Positions 21,991 to 33,380 of a DNA stretch of 64,000 nucleotides are shown one piece after another. Numbering within the stretch: position 1 is the stretch's first letter; each line of letters starts with the position of its first letter. The stretch spans positions 6,708,501 to 6,772,500 of the forward strand of contig NC_083381.1 in assembly GCF_031755915.1 (NCBI RefSeq), in the 5' to 3' direction. The notes under the pieces were generated by a model that did no database searches, was not told where the DNA came from, and saw only the letters and a list, made by a program, of their open reading frames with translations. A program made the position numbers and the translations under genes. This DNA is from Ziziphus jujuba. Taxonomy: Eukaryota; Streptophyta; Magnoliopsida; Rosales; Rhamnaceae.

Positions 21991-24900
21991 TGTCAGGACC
22001 CGTCTAAGATTCCTCATCGAAACCCTAGACAAGCTCTGATCCCAGAAAAACTCTACCGGACCCTCCAATGGAAAATCCGGCAGAACCTCTCCTAAGGGTT
22101 GGACTTACCACAAATTTCCCGCACTGAAAATACACTTCTATATACACCATCTTATTCCTCCCACCTCACTACAATTTAATTATACAATTTTGCAGCACTT
22201 TAAATAAATAACAGGGAATCAGTGCATAATTAATTAAGCAATACATCCAATATAGTATATAGAGCATTAATAAAATTCTAAGTGATGGTTTTTACAAACA
22301 GAGTAGAAAGAAATATTACATAATAAGGAATGAAGAAAAGGAGACATCTCAATGAGCGACCTAATCTACTAACTAATAATAATTAAGTAATTTAGTAATA
22401 ACTAAATAAATAAATACATAAATGGTTTAGTAATAATAATCGAAAATAATTTTTCTCTTAAAACCCTCATAGTCACTCAGTTGGAAATGTTCGCTTTTTA
22501 AAATATTTTCGCAAAACCCAATATTTTATGCCTCAAAATTCAGGAAAATAATTAGTAAAATAATTTACAAATAAAACACTACAAATTAAGAATCCAAAGT
22601 TATAATGGAAATAATAATATAAATGAAAATAAACTTTTATAACAATCACTAAAAGATTAATAATATATCATAAACAAATAATACAAAAATATCAATGAAA
22701 CTCATATTAAGACAATTCAAGAAATAATTAAATAATTAGAATAAATCAATTAATTGAATAATTAAGTAAAGGAATAATTAAATCAAATTAAAACATCCAT
22801 TTAAAATAAATGGTAAGAATAAAATAAAATAAATAAAAAAAATATAATATAATAGAATTGATTTTAAAATACCAAAACAATTTGAATAATAAATTCGTAA
22901 AAAAAACATTTTCATAAAAATTGTGTAAACTTTCAAATTTAAATAAATAAATAATAAAACACCGTTAAATACATTTTATTAAAAATAAGATTTTAAAATA
23001 TTCCATATTTGAAAATTACGTCGTGAAAACCATTTGATGCACCCATTATATACCAGTGGCGCCAACGATACCCAGCGTCCTGAGCACCGCTAAACAGGAG
23101 GTTAAAGAGAGAAACCAGCATACGGTGGCGTGGCGTCCCACCGCGCTGCTGCTAACAGGTGTCCTAACCATGGAGGGGATGGCTACGGCCGATATCAACT
23201 TGTCGATCCTCGGTCCAATGGCAACCACAGGACAAACCCATAAATCACCTGCGCGCTAATCATATCTATGTGCGCACTAATCATATCCACATACACAAAA
23301 CACCAGTACATGTGTGGTGTATCTAAAAACTCATAAATCACAACATTAGTATTTATGTAAAATATTAATGGGTTTATTTTATCCATTTAAACCTGTAATT
23401 TTCCATATATCTCTTTTTAAAATCATCATCATAAATCCATCGCATAAATTCCATCAATTTGGCCATAATTAAATCAATGCGTAAATATTTTCTTCTACAT
23501 AATTTTAAAACAATATTTTAATCCTCAAGGTCCAAGATAAATGGAATTATGATAAATCACATAAAAATTCAAATTTTCATAAATTCGTATAAATGCATTT
23601 TTATTAATCAAAATAAACTCACAAATAAATGCCACAATAAATTAAATTCAAAAATCATATATTCCAAATTATTCAAATATTGGCATCAAAATTTAATTCT
23701 CAATTTATCTAATAATGAACATAAAATACAAACATTCAAATATTAAAATATAACAAAACATATTTAATTTGACACCCGAAATTAATTTTGAAGGTGGGTC
23801 ACTCACCTCAAGCACGTGTATCAATTGAGATCTTCTGTATGATCAACTCTACTACCCACACGTGCACCTAAAATATCAACATTACACAAAATCAAATATA
23901 TTAATATTTAATCGGATAATTCATAAACGGATACCTGGGAGAGCGAACATAAACGACAATCAAAATTTACGAATAGTATACCGAATCGAAGCTTGTGAAA
24001 CGAAGATTACGGATCTGGTCTTATTTTTCAGAGATCGAACCCGTGGTGGCTGGAATCTTATCGAAAAGCTTTCGAATTTTAGGCCCTCGACTCTCACAAT
24101 CCGTTAAGAAGTGGGGAAAAAGGACACCGAACTTGAGTTTAGGAGGTCAGAATTAGTGGGAGAAGATGGGCGGTGTGACGGGGAACTCACCGAAAATTGA
24201 TTTCCCAACGAGCCGTCATGGTCACCAGAAACTGTCACTGCAGGCGGCGCGTCCAGTGGCCACTGGCCGTGATTTTTTTTTTTGTAGGAAAGGTAGATCG
24301 AAGGACGAGTGAACTGATGGGACCAGCGGTGAGGCAAACAGATGCCGGGATAGAAAGAAATCTGGGTTTGAAGCAATCGGTGTCACCGTTGGAAAAAGCC
24401 TCGATCCGGGCGCATCGATCGTCGGCTGGCTAGAAATGAGGAGGTGGAGGTGGTGGGGTGGTGTGTGTAGGAAAATGGTGGCCGGAATGGAAGAAACAGT
24501 TGTGGCCGGTTGGTGGTGGCTCTCTCTCTCTCTCTCTCTCTCTCCTCCCTGCTCTCTCTCTTTTATCACACGGGTTTGAGCCAATAAGAAACCATCCTGT
24601 GGGTGCCACTGTGCACTCATGAGAGTGGTGGAGATTTTGACACGTGGTAGATACTGTGCACACGTTTTACACAAGCATAAAATAATATAGAATATTACCA
24701 TGTTAGAAAAATTCTGCAAGTCCATAACTTTTCAATGAAATATCCAAATTAGGCGTGCTACTAGTATAAACTCATATCGACGAGTACTTAACAACCATGC
24801 ATGAGTCAAAGCTCAATTTTGCACGAACAAAAATTCAACTGCGGCATCCCTTGGACAGTTCGGATCTCAACTTGTTTTGCACATAACTTTCAAACCGTAG

Positions 24901-25082
24901 CTTCGATTTCGACGTGCTACTAGTCTACGAACTTGGGATGACATGTACTTCGCAACGGTACCTTGGTCAACACAAAATTCCACCCGAAATAAAAAGTCAA
25001 AATTTGACCCCTCTCATTCAATGGCCGTCAAACCCAATCAACGTGAAGAAAATTCCGATGTTGTTTGGGACGGGGTGTTACA
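21991..25082 (-). mobile_element. Solo LTR (3,092 bp) of the array family, inserted in CACTA ORF2
   Basis: On the plus strand it starts TGTCAGGACCCGTC and ends GACGGGGTGTTACA, that is, TG...CA in minus orientation. It matches the array LTRs over its whole length with clear divergence, for example GGTTTGAAAGTTATG, CAAAACAAGTTGAG and TTTGACTCATGCATGG. Flanks are TACAC (21986-21990) and TATAC (25083-25087), a 5-bp target duplication with one change. Removing the LTR and one flank restores an open frame of ORF2 across the site. No internal domain or second LTR is present, so it arose by LTR-LTR recombination. It includes a (CT)n run at 24519-24544. ORFs on either strand inside it are not genes. 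Confidence 0.9.
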
Positions 25083-27409
25083 TATACAAATTTTGGAGAT
25101 TGATGAGTATGGAGGTCAGCTTAGGGGTAGAGGCAAAGGTTATATGGTGACTAGTTTTTTGTGCACCCCTAGGCAAAGTTCACAAAAAAAAGAACAAGTC
25201 CAAGGTGAGTGAGAGAATTACCAAGCTAGAATTGGGTGTTGTTGGTCTTTTGGAGATCATTCAAAAGAAAAAAGGCAACATTGAAAATATTAGTTAGTTA
25301 GTATTTGCATGTGGTATTAACCTACAGTCTCAGCCTTATGCACCTGGATTGTAGTCTTTGCATGGAGACGCAGTGCATTCTCATACTCATACTCGGTTAT
25401 TATATGGAGACCGTGTGATACATGACGACGATGTTACTGAAGGACCCCATCTACTGCTAGGCTTGATGTTCCTCCTATTTATCCATCATTTATGACATCT
25501 TTAGAGCAATTATAACAAAAACAAAAATTGAAACTTATATTTAGCATTAATATATATGTTTAAATAATAATATTTTTATTCATTTTGTTATGTTTATATT
25601 TAATTTTATAATACAGAGTGTTAAATGCAATCTTTCATGGTATTATGTTAGGTGATCAAAATTTGAAAATCATTGTCGATGAGGTGATTGATGGATTTGC
25701 CCTTTTACCTGTTCCATCCTTTGATATCAAATGTGTCGGTAATGCAGAAGGGGCATTTATTGCATAACATAGACATCTTGTTATTTTACCATCGTCTGAT
25801 ATATCATTTGATGCAACTATATATAATAATTTATATGTATATGTTTTAAATAATTTTTTTTTTTTGGTGATACTAACATTTTGTTTGTTGATATTTATAG
25901 AGAACTTAAAAAAAAACACATGTTGAAGATGATAAATTTGGTGATGGTAATGCCTTAATAGTTACTCCACCAATCTACGAGTTGTTACATTGAATCGAGG
26001 ATGTCAAAAGCAATTATTTATGGATATTTCATATGATTAAAGGAACTGCGGGATATGAACAAGATTTGTGCATATCGAAAACGACATAATTGAGTTTTGT
26101 TACATGGATAAATTATCTTCTGAGTGCATGTTGTTCTATATAAGGTAAATTAAATTTAAATATGTTTATAATTAATTTTTCAATTCAATTAATTATATTG
26201 TTATTATAAAAAATTATATTTACTTTTAATTTGATTATGCAGGCATTTCTATAATGGATTGATAGGCACACAAGTTGAAGAAAATTATTATTTTGTTCAT
26301 CCTGCTGTTATAGCGCTAGCTGGTCTTGCAAATCCTCATGAAAGAATGATAAATATATTGGGTAGATGGCAACATGCAAGACAATGTCATCTATGGTTCT
26401 TTCCATACTGAGCAAGGTATGTTGTGTTATACTATAATATATTTTATTACATAATTAATTTAATCAATGACATATTAACTGATATTTTATAGGTGCTTTT
26501 AGCAATCATTGGATGTTAGATGTTGTTGATATCTATCAAATAGTAGTATGGTTTTATAATTCATTAAAGAATCATATACATAAGGACTTTAGATCTTTGC
26601 TCGATTAGTAAGTTAATTAACTAATATTTTATTTAATTAATTGTATAATAACTTTTCATAGTATTAAAATTATTATACAGTGTTTACATTTGTATAATGC
26701 ATTCGTTGAATAGAACTAAGGGAAAACATCCCAAAAAAAAAGCTTCAATGGCAAAACAACACAAAGGTAATTATTATATTTAAAGTGACCATTATTAATT
26801 GTTAATTTACATACTTATTATCTTACACATGAACTTCTTATATAATATTATATTTAAATTAATATTTGCAAATTTAGACTCCTAAGCAGCCTACCGAATG
26901 TGGTTATTATATCATGATGATAATAAGGGATATTATTAGGATAAATCTACCTTGGCAAAACTTATGAACAATGGTAATTTTAACGTTTTAATATAATTAA
27001 TTTACTTTGTACTAATTAATATTTCTTTATTTTGTATATGTTTTAATAACTTTTTAACATAATTTTTCATGTGCATTATGAGGGTGTAACTTGGTCACAA
27101 GATGATGTCAATCAATTTAGAGTTGCATAGGCATAAATTATGATCTCAAACATTTCATCTCATTGAGTATAATAGCTTAATTGCTTTTGTTTGTATATAA
27201 CTATATAAAATAGTTGATCAAATAGTAAAATTATTATATAAGTTAATATTTAATTTATTTGAAATATTAATTTGTTATGCAAATAGTTATTTGAATTTTG
27301 TTGTTTATTAATTATTTTATATGAAACTAGCTATTAAACAATCCTAATTTGACAACATTAAAAGTACCTTTCAAAATTAAAAAAAAAAAAAAGGAAATGA
27401 AACTTTTAT

Positions 27410-27960
27410 GTAAAACGTCGCTATCTATGAGAGAATAGCCAATGCTTTTTAGAAAAAATCATCACTATATGAGAATAGGCAATACCTTTTAAAAAAGCAT
27501 CACTAAAAGCATCGCTAAAAGCATCGTTATATGCAGTGAAAATAACCGACATCATTTTAAAAAGCATAGCTAAATGTTATGTGAATAACCGATACATTTT
27601 TGCAAAGCATCATTAAATGTATATAGAATAGTCAAACATTTTTAAAAAAATTATCCCTAAATGTATATAGAATAGCCGACGCTTTTTTGAAAAGCATCAC
27701 TAAATATATATAAAATAGTCGACACTTTTTTAAAAAGCATTGTTAAATGTATAGGTATATCGAATGCTTTTCCAAGAAAGCATCAGCTATTCTTAAACTT
27801 TTAGCGATGTTTTTTTCCAAAAAGCATCGATAATTCCTGTATATTTAGTAATGTTTTTTTAAAAAAACATTGGATATTTAGACACATTTAGCGATACTTT
27901 TTTTTAAAAAAAATCTCTCTAGATATCAAAATTAGACGACGCTTTGTAAAACATCGATTT
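27410..27960. repeat. CACTA subterminal repeats
   Basis: About nine degenerate copies of AAAAGCATC(G/A)(C/T)TAAAT or its reverse complement, many forming small hairpins (GCTTTTT...AAAAAGC), lie in both orientations within 650 bases of the 3' end. In En/Spm elements such motifs bind the TNPA-like protein and are needed for excision. Confidence 0.75.
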
Positions 27961-28044
27961 TTTATTGATAATTTTAGCGACACCATATTAGGCAAAGCTT
28001 TGTTAAGCTTCTGCTTTTATTTTACACAATATATCGATTGCGTC

Positions 28045-28069
28045 ACTTATCATTGTTTTTCTTATAGTG
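28045..28069 (+). repeat. 3' terminal inverted repeat of the CACTA element
   Basis: The sequence ends TTTTTCTTATAGTG; reversed it reads CACTATAAGAAAAA, a CACTA-class terminus. The element ends at 28069. No matching start was found on the left. Confidence 0.75.
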
Positions 28070-29581
28070 CCTATTAAAAAGAATCTGGGTTTGAGGAGCA
28101 GATTAAGAATCTGGGTATTCCAAAAACAAATTAGGTTTGGAAGATAGAATCAAGATCAAAAAGATAAAAACTTGAACACAAAATAGATTTTGCTGGACCA
28201 ACACTTGCACAACATTGAATATCTAAGCAAAGACGACTACCAACAAGCCATGGCTCTGTTTTTTCAGTCTTTATTTATTATTATCTTTTAAATTGGGCTT
28301 TCATGATAAAAAAGAACTCAATTTGATATATAGGACATGAGAATATATATTAATTAATTTTTTTTTTGGGAATTTTATGTTTACTGTGTTATATATATTT
28401 TGATGTATATCATATGCTGGCAATTAATCCAATAATTAATTAATTGCGTTGCTCTTTCCTTTTGGGATTCGTTTAATATGATAATGATTTTCAATTACAA
28501 ATTTGTAGGGTTTTGATAGTTGTTGAAGTTTGCAGGCGTGCAGGTGTTTGAAGTTAATGGGTTAAGTCCCTCATAGGTTATGGTGGGATTACGCAAATGG
28601 CATGGACTAGATGCTTGTTGATAACACGTGTATATTTGATAGGTATTTTGGTAAACAAAAATGAAATCTCTAGTATTATTATTTTTTATTGGATTTTTAT
28701 ATTTTTATATTTATTTATTTTTTTACTATTTTTTGTTTGACATACATTAATATCCATAATTTTTTATTTTTCTTTCCTAAATTGTTAAAAAATCCAATTT
28801 GTCCTACTATCAATTTTATTTTCTTAGAAAAATATAGTAGTGATGTTGAAAATAGTATGATCAAAAGCTTATTAGCCAAAAACATAATCTCGCTAAAAAT
28901 AATTATTTAAATAATATGCAAATCAAAATTTTAAGCAATTAAATAGCCAAAAAAAAAAAAAATTCATTACCAAATTTTAGATATTAAAATCGATGTATTA
29001 GAAACAATAAAATAATCGCCATTCAAAATAACAATTTAGAGTCTGGTTATTGCCTCGTTAAACCTTGTAAATCATAGAGAAGTTCTTCAAGACAATTGTC
29101 ATTTTGATCATTGAAACTTTTTTATTGTTTCATTTTTGTACAAGAAAGCAATAAACAACGCGTCTGGTATTATTTAGCTATTCCAGAACTTATTTACTTG
29201 GCAAGTACATAAAATGAACATAGGGCGTAAATCAGGAGCAAGCTAGGTGGAAAGGACCGAAGTGAGATTCTACAAGTAGAAACTTAAAGATATGAGTTGT
29301 GTTTTATGTGAAATGTATATTGATTTTAGTTTGTAAAATGTAAATAAATAAAGTTTTGACCATTTTTTTTCTAAAATAATGATCCGAATTCAAATTTCTC
29401 CACCTTCATTGCAAATAAAAAATAAAAAATAAAATAATAAAATAATAAAATAATAAAATAAAAAAGTGTGTAAACCTAAACCATTCGTGACTGGTACGAG
29501 TGGTAGAGCCAGATATGGGAGACAATGACAAAGTAATCTCACAATACAAAAACTTAATGAAATAGAAATTATTAATATACA
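28070..29581. other. Intergenic spacer, nothing recognised
   Basis: AT-rich sequence with a duplicated AATCTGGGT motif just right of the CACTA end and a run of AATAAAATAATAAAAT near 29430. No ORF with family features and no clear transposon ends. Confidence 0.5.
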
Positions 29582-30528
29582 GGAAAAGTTTCATTTGCCC
29601 CCTCCAAGTTTAATAAAACATCATTCACCTTCCTAAAGTTATTTAATTCATCGTTAACCTCCCTAGATATTAATGTCTGGTGACAAATTTCATATTTTAA
29701 TTTATTTAAATTATAAAAAATCTATTTTGCCCTTGTATAGATTAAAACTAATATTAATTTAATATTTTATCATTTAACCATTGTGTTACAGTCTTTTTAA
29801 CAATGTATTCACAAATTTTGTTATATATTACCTTATATATGTTTATATACATTAAAAAAAATTATTCTACCAATTTTGAAAATTTTAATCACGGTACAAT
29901 CAAATTATACGGAAAAAAAACTTTAAAAATTTCACCTTCAACATTATGTTCCGAGTCCATCTTTAAAAGAATTTGAAAAATCCAAATTCCTTTAATAAAG
30001 AGTTTTTATTAAGTACTAATTTAAAGAATTCTAAGATAAATTCTTTAAAAATGCCATATATATTCAAAATGACAAAAAAAAAAGAAAAAAAAAACCATGA
30101 AAAGAGAGGCCAAAAGTGTAAACAAACCTGGAATTTGTATGATGTCTAGAGGCTTCCTGCTCAAGGTTTTAACTCCTCATCAGTAGTTTCTCTTCATCTT
30201 GAAAGCCAAAGATGGATTTGTTTGGCTTAATAAAATTTTATTTTATTTTATTTTATTTTTAGCTTTTTTGACATTTAGAAAGTTGTTGTCAAATACATTG
30301 AGAAGGATGCAAAACTTGCTTATCAAGCTAACTTATGGCACTCCATTCCAAAATCACCTTTTACAAATTTTTTTTTTAATCAAATATATATGCATTTACC
30401 AATTTAACCATTTACCTGTTAAATAAAACAGAAGTAATAACAGTTGGGGTGGTAAATGATGAATTTGAAACTTTAAAAGGGTCAATGATATTTGAGCAAA
30501 CTTGAAGGGGGCAATGATTTTTTCCCCC
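29582..30528. mobile_element. Mutator-like element with long terminal inverted repeats (non-autonomous)
   Basis: The left end begins GGAAAAGTTTCATTTGCCCC and continues CTCCAAGTTT..ACATCATTCACC. The right end, reversed, begins GGGGGAAAAAATCATTGCCC and continues CCTTCAAGTTT..ATATCATTGACC. The arms match over roughly 50-55 bases with scattered mismatches. The ~0.95-kb body has no transposase reading. Long TIRs point to a MULE, but I could not confirm a 9-bp target duplication because the flanks are low-complexity AT. Confidence 0.6.
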
Positions 30529-31425
30529 ATATATATACATATATATATTTATTTATTAGAACAATTAATTATTTAATTTTACAAATATTATTTTATATAA
30601 GATTTAAGTTTTTAATTTTTAAAAAATAGATTAAATTTTTTTATATAATGGTACAATGTGGTTATTTCCAAATAATTTTCAAAAATTCTGTTAGTTTGTC
30701 GTTTACTGTAAGACTTTCTTGGTTTAAAGGGTTAATTGAAAGACTATGAAGGTTATTCGTAGCAAGTAGCTAAAGTTATTACCCAAAAATAAAAACAAAA
30801 ATATTAAAATATTAAAACGAAAAAGAAGTAGCGAAAGTTATTACCCAAAAATAAAAAAAAAAGGAAAGAAAAAGAAAAAGAAAGAACAAACTAAAGTTTA
30901 AAGGGATTTATTGTAATTTATCCTAATGTAAACTAATGAAACATTACAATATTGTACACCATCTCATTTAATAAATATTTTAACAACTCTAGCATTATTG
31001 ATATTTTAAATATTAAAATATAACTTGTAGCAAAAATTATAATAGAGATAGCAAGATTTAAATAAGGAGATAGACTTACAATGTGCTAGATATGCACCTA
31101 AAAATAAAATAAAAAAAGTTATTTTAACCATAGTCTTCATTTAGCCTGATTCTTGTATACCAATATTAAAAACATATAGATTACTTCAATTAGTACCTAA
31201 AAAAAAAAAAAAAAATGTAGGAACTCTTAGTAAACGTACACAACTAAGTTGCATGAGACTCTTAATTCTAAGGACCTTCAATTTCAAACCTATTATTTGT
31301 AAAACTAAATAAAAATACTTATTCTAGTGGGGATATTATATTTGAGTTGTTAACTTGATCATTCTCGATCATTCTCATCTGATTTGTCTCAAAAGATTTC
31401 CACAATACGATTTTCTATGTCAGAA
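30529..31425. other. Spacer downstream of the UGT gene
   Basis: AT-rich sequence with (TA)n runs and a short duplication near 30770-30860 (AGCTAAAGTTATTACCCAAAAATAA / AGCGAAAGTTATTACCCAAAAATAA). The right end should hold the UGT 3' untranslated region. No gene recognised. Confidence 0.5.
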
Positions 31426-32772
31426 TCAAGTAGAGAGTTTTTTCACCAAATCGTCTAATGCTATATCAGAACTCCCACCATGCTTGGCTGCATTTAGAGC
31501 CAGTTTTCCCAATTCCATAGCTTTACTCCTCTTTTCATCAGAAGTCACGCTCATTGAGCCAACCAAAACCCTAGCCAAATTCACCGAGTCCGGAACAGTT
31601 TTGAGACCCTCACAAACTCGGACAGCCACACCCAGTTGGTCAACCAGCAACTTGGTATTGTCAAAGTGGTCTGCTTGCATGGGCCATGCAAGCAAAAGCA
31701 CCCCAGCAAGGAGTCCTTCCATGGCCGAATTCCATCCACAATGGGTCAAGTATGATCCAACGGCTCGATGTTGGAGAATCGCTTGTTGTGGGGCCCACCC
31801 TTTGACTACTAAACCCCTCCCAGCCACACGATTTTCGAATCCATCAGGAATCACACCATCATGATCATTAAAATAATCCAATTCGTTGTTTGCTCCTTTC
31901 ATTGGGTCTTTTACTGACCAAATAAACCGAACACCACTATTCTCTAATGCATCGGCCAAGGCATGCATTTGATTGTTGGTCAACCTTATTTGACTTCCAA
32001 AACCAATGTACACAACTGACTTATCCACATGGCACGAATTCAGCCAGTGAAGCACTTCGGTTTCTGGTATGGAGCTAGACCCACATTTCTTAGAAGCACT
32101 TAACGGGTCGTTGCCAATTGGAAGGAAAGGACCAACAGCCCAAATATTATCATGGCCCACTACATTTTTCTTTAAATATTCCAACATCCCTTCCTCTAAC
32201 TCATTGAACGAGTTCAATATTACTCCCCAGGTGACCATGTCAACAACACGGCCCTCTACCACGAAATGCTCAAAATTTTTCAACCTATTCTCCAATGCTT
32301 TCCACCATCCAAGCGTACCATGAGCGTTCAACGGTGAAAAAGCCAAATTTTTTATTCCAAGATGGCTTGCCAAAGGGTGTGTCCAAGTAGTGAAAAAGCT
32401 ATCAGTGATGATGGCTATGGGAGGGGAAGAGTGGGATTGAAACCATTGGACAAGAGGGTCATGGAATGTGGATAAGGCTGATAATATACTAGGGATGTAA
32501 GATATGGGGAGTTCTTGCATGTTTTCGATGCCAGGGGGGAGGTTTGGGTGGGAAGGAAAAGGAAAGACTAAAGTTTCAATTGAAGGGTGGAGAGAAAGAA
32601 GAGGTTGAAGAAGAGGAAGGTTTTTGGGTGTGACCAAAATGGTTAGGGTTAAACCTTTAAGAGCAAGCTGGTTACATAAATCCAAGGTTGGGAGCAAATG
32701 GCCTGGTGCTGGATATGGAATAACAAGAACATGTGACATCTCTCTACCAAAAATTTTGTGTATGGGAAGCAT
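31426..32772 (-). CDS. Family-1 UDP-glycosyltransferase, UGT89-like
   Basis: A single-exon ORF of 448 residues. The N-terminal acceptor-binding half shows HVLVIPYPAPGH with catalytic His25 and a partner Asp at D124 (IITDSFF). The C-terminal half holds a full 44-residue PSPG box, W326 to H369, with WAPQQAILQH, THCGWNS and the closing ADH. The segments PFPSHPNLPPGIEN, LTILVTPKNLP and LNSFNELE point to the UGT89 group, whose characterised members glycosylate flavonols and benzoates in the cytosol. The last PSPG residue is His, not the usual Gln, which in characterised plant UGTs is associated with UDP-galactose use. The region between AFSPLNAHG and WGVILNSF looks about 25-40 residues shorter than in typical family members. 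A second Met at residue 12 (MSHVLV, codon starting at 32739) is an equally good start. The acceptor cannot be read from the sequence. Confidence 0.9.
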   Translation of the reverse strand: MLPIHKIFGREMSHVLVIPYPAPGHLLPTLDLCNQLALKGLTLTILVTPKNLPLLQPLLSLHPSIETLVFPFPSHPNLPPGIENMQELPISYIPSILSALSTFHDPLVQWFQSHSSPPIAIITDSFFTTWTHPLASHLGIKNLAFSPLNAHGTLGWWKALENRLKNFEHFVVEGRVVDMVTWGVILNSFNELEEGMLEYLKKNVVGHDNIWAVGPFLPIGNDPLSASKKCGSSSIPETEVLHWLNSCHVDKSVVYIGFGSQIRLTNNQMHALADALENSGVRFIWSVKDPMKGANNELDYFNDHDGVIPDGFENRVAGRGLVVKGWAPQQAILQHRAVGSYLTHCGWNSAMEGLLAGVLLLAWPMQADHFDNTKLLVDQLGVAVRVCEGLKTVPDSVNLARVLVGSMSVTSDEKRSKAMELGKLALNAAKHGGSSDIALDDLVKKLST

Positions 32773-32823
32773 TAAAGAGTAGTGTGAGGTAACAAGTTGA
32801 GAATTTCTTTGTTTCTGAGTTTA

Positions 32824-32834
32824 TATTTTATAGA
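32824..32834 (-). promoter_or_regulatory. Candidate TATA box of the UGT gene
   Basis: On the minus strand it reads CTATAAAATATAA, about 55 bases before the first ATG (32772). A start about 30 bases downstream would leave only ~25 bases before that ATG but about 60 before the second Met, so the short leader slightly favours the second start. Confidence 0.55.
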
Positions 32835-32944
32835 GAAAAAAAAAAAGGTACTAAAAGTTTAGTTAAATAAAAAAAAAAAAAAGGTTACAATGTGTCTACA
32901 ACGAAGCCAAAATTAGGATATTAGATGTAACGCCTTCTCTCCCT

Positions 32945-32984
32945 TTTTTTTTTTTTTTTTGTGTGTGTGTGTGTGTGTGTGTGT
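32945..32984. repeat. T-run followed by (GT)n microsatellite
   Basis: Sixteen or so T bases run directly into twelve GT units, about 170 bases upstream of the UGT start. Confidence 0.9.
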
Positions 32985-33380
32985 TTTGGGGTGAATTAGA
33001 TGTAACTTAGTGCGGTCTAGAAACTGTAATTATCTTCTTTGATGGTGATAATGTCTTGTTTTGAATTTATTGTTATTATTTTTTATTTGTGGGGAACAAA
33101 CTATGGATGGAAATAGATGGTTGTTTATCTTTTTTTGGTTAAGGGAAAAGCGTGGTTTTTGCATGCCTTGCTGGTGTGTGTATATATTATATATAGATAT
33201 ATATAGAAACAGTTTGAGAAAGAATGGACTTCAATTTTGTAACTTCTATAACCTATAATAAAAGTATCATGAGGATAGTTTTGGAAGAAAATTTCAGTTT
33301 AGTCTGCTTTTAGGGATTGTTTTGTCTTTAAAAAGGGAAAGAAATTATTTCTAATCCTATATCGGAATTACACTGGATTT
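32985..33380. other. Spacer upstream of the UGT gene
   Basis: No ORF with family features and no repeat of note; AT-rich with a (TA)n stretch near 33181-33205. Confidence 0.4.

Larger units (their letters stand above)
20114..27150 (+). pseudogene. CACTA second ORF: transposase_24-like plus ULP1/C48 protease-like, split by a solo LTR
   Basis: The reading starts MDPFDQYALPNNDDD (20114) and continues in broken segments: FKKRTLKDCGVKWREFKSFL (20857-20916) and PPEMY, typical of the transposase_24 region. At 21971 the frame reads SPPNDILT and resumes after the solo LTR (25083 onward) as QILEIDEYGGQLRGRGKGY, so the insertion split one exon. Downstream are VDEVIDGFALLPVP (25675-25716), VEENYYFVHPAVIALAGL (about 26270-26330) and NHWMLDVVDI (26504-26533). 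The last matches the His-Trp box of C48 (ULP1, SUMO-protease) folds, and PKQPTECGYYIM (26881-26916) matches its Gln...Cys-Gly box. Introns with long AT stretches separate the pieces. In-frame stops make it non-functional. Confidence 0.75.
16724..28069 (+). mobile_element. Decayed CACTA (En/Spm) transposon, 5' end missing
   Basis: The element contains a TNP2-type transposase relic (16830-19940), a second ORF relic (20114-27150), subterminal repeats (27410-27960) and a 3' terminus reading CTTATAGTG, the reverse complement of a CACTA-class TIR (CACTATAAG). The expected 5' TIR was not found; a related LTR remnant ends exactly where the recognisable element begins. Its length is about 11.3 kb including the 3.1-kb solo LTR inserted in ORF2. 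Stops and frameshifts throughout mean it cannot supply its own transposase. A 3-bp target duplication (CCT on the right) could not be verified without the left end. Confidence 0.85.

Noticed and set aside
24222..24725. 167-codon ORF on the minus strand of the solo LTR
   Set aside because: It crosses a (CT)n microsatellite and corresponds to the non-coding leader region of the array LTRs.
27410..27960. CRISPR-like regularly spaced repeats
   Set aside because: These are degenerate CACTA subterminal motifs in both orientations in a plant genome; spacing and identity are irregular.
29480..29530. tRNA-like or SINE head (GGTACGAGTGGTAGAGCC)
   Set aside because: Only a vague A-box resemblance; no B-box or cloverleaf could be built around it.
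31355..31864. 169-codon plus-strand ORF
   Set aside because: Antisense shadow of the UGT coding region.
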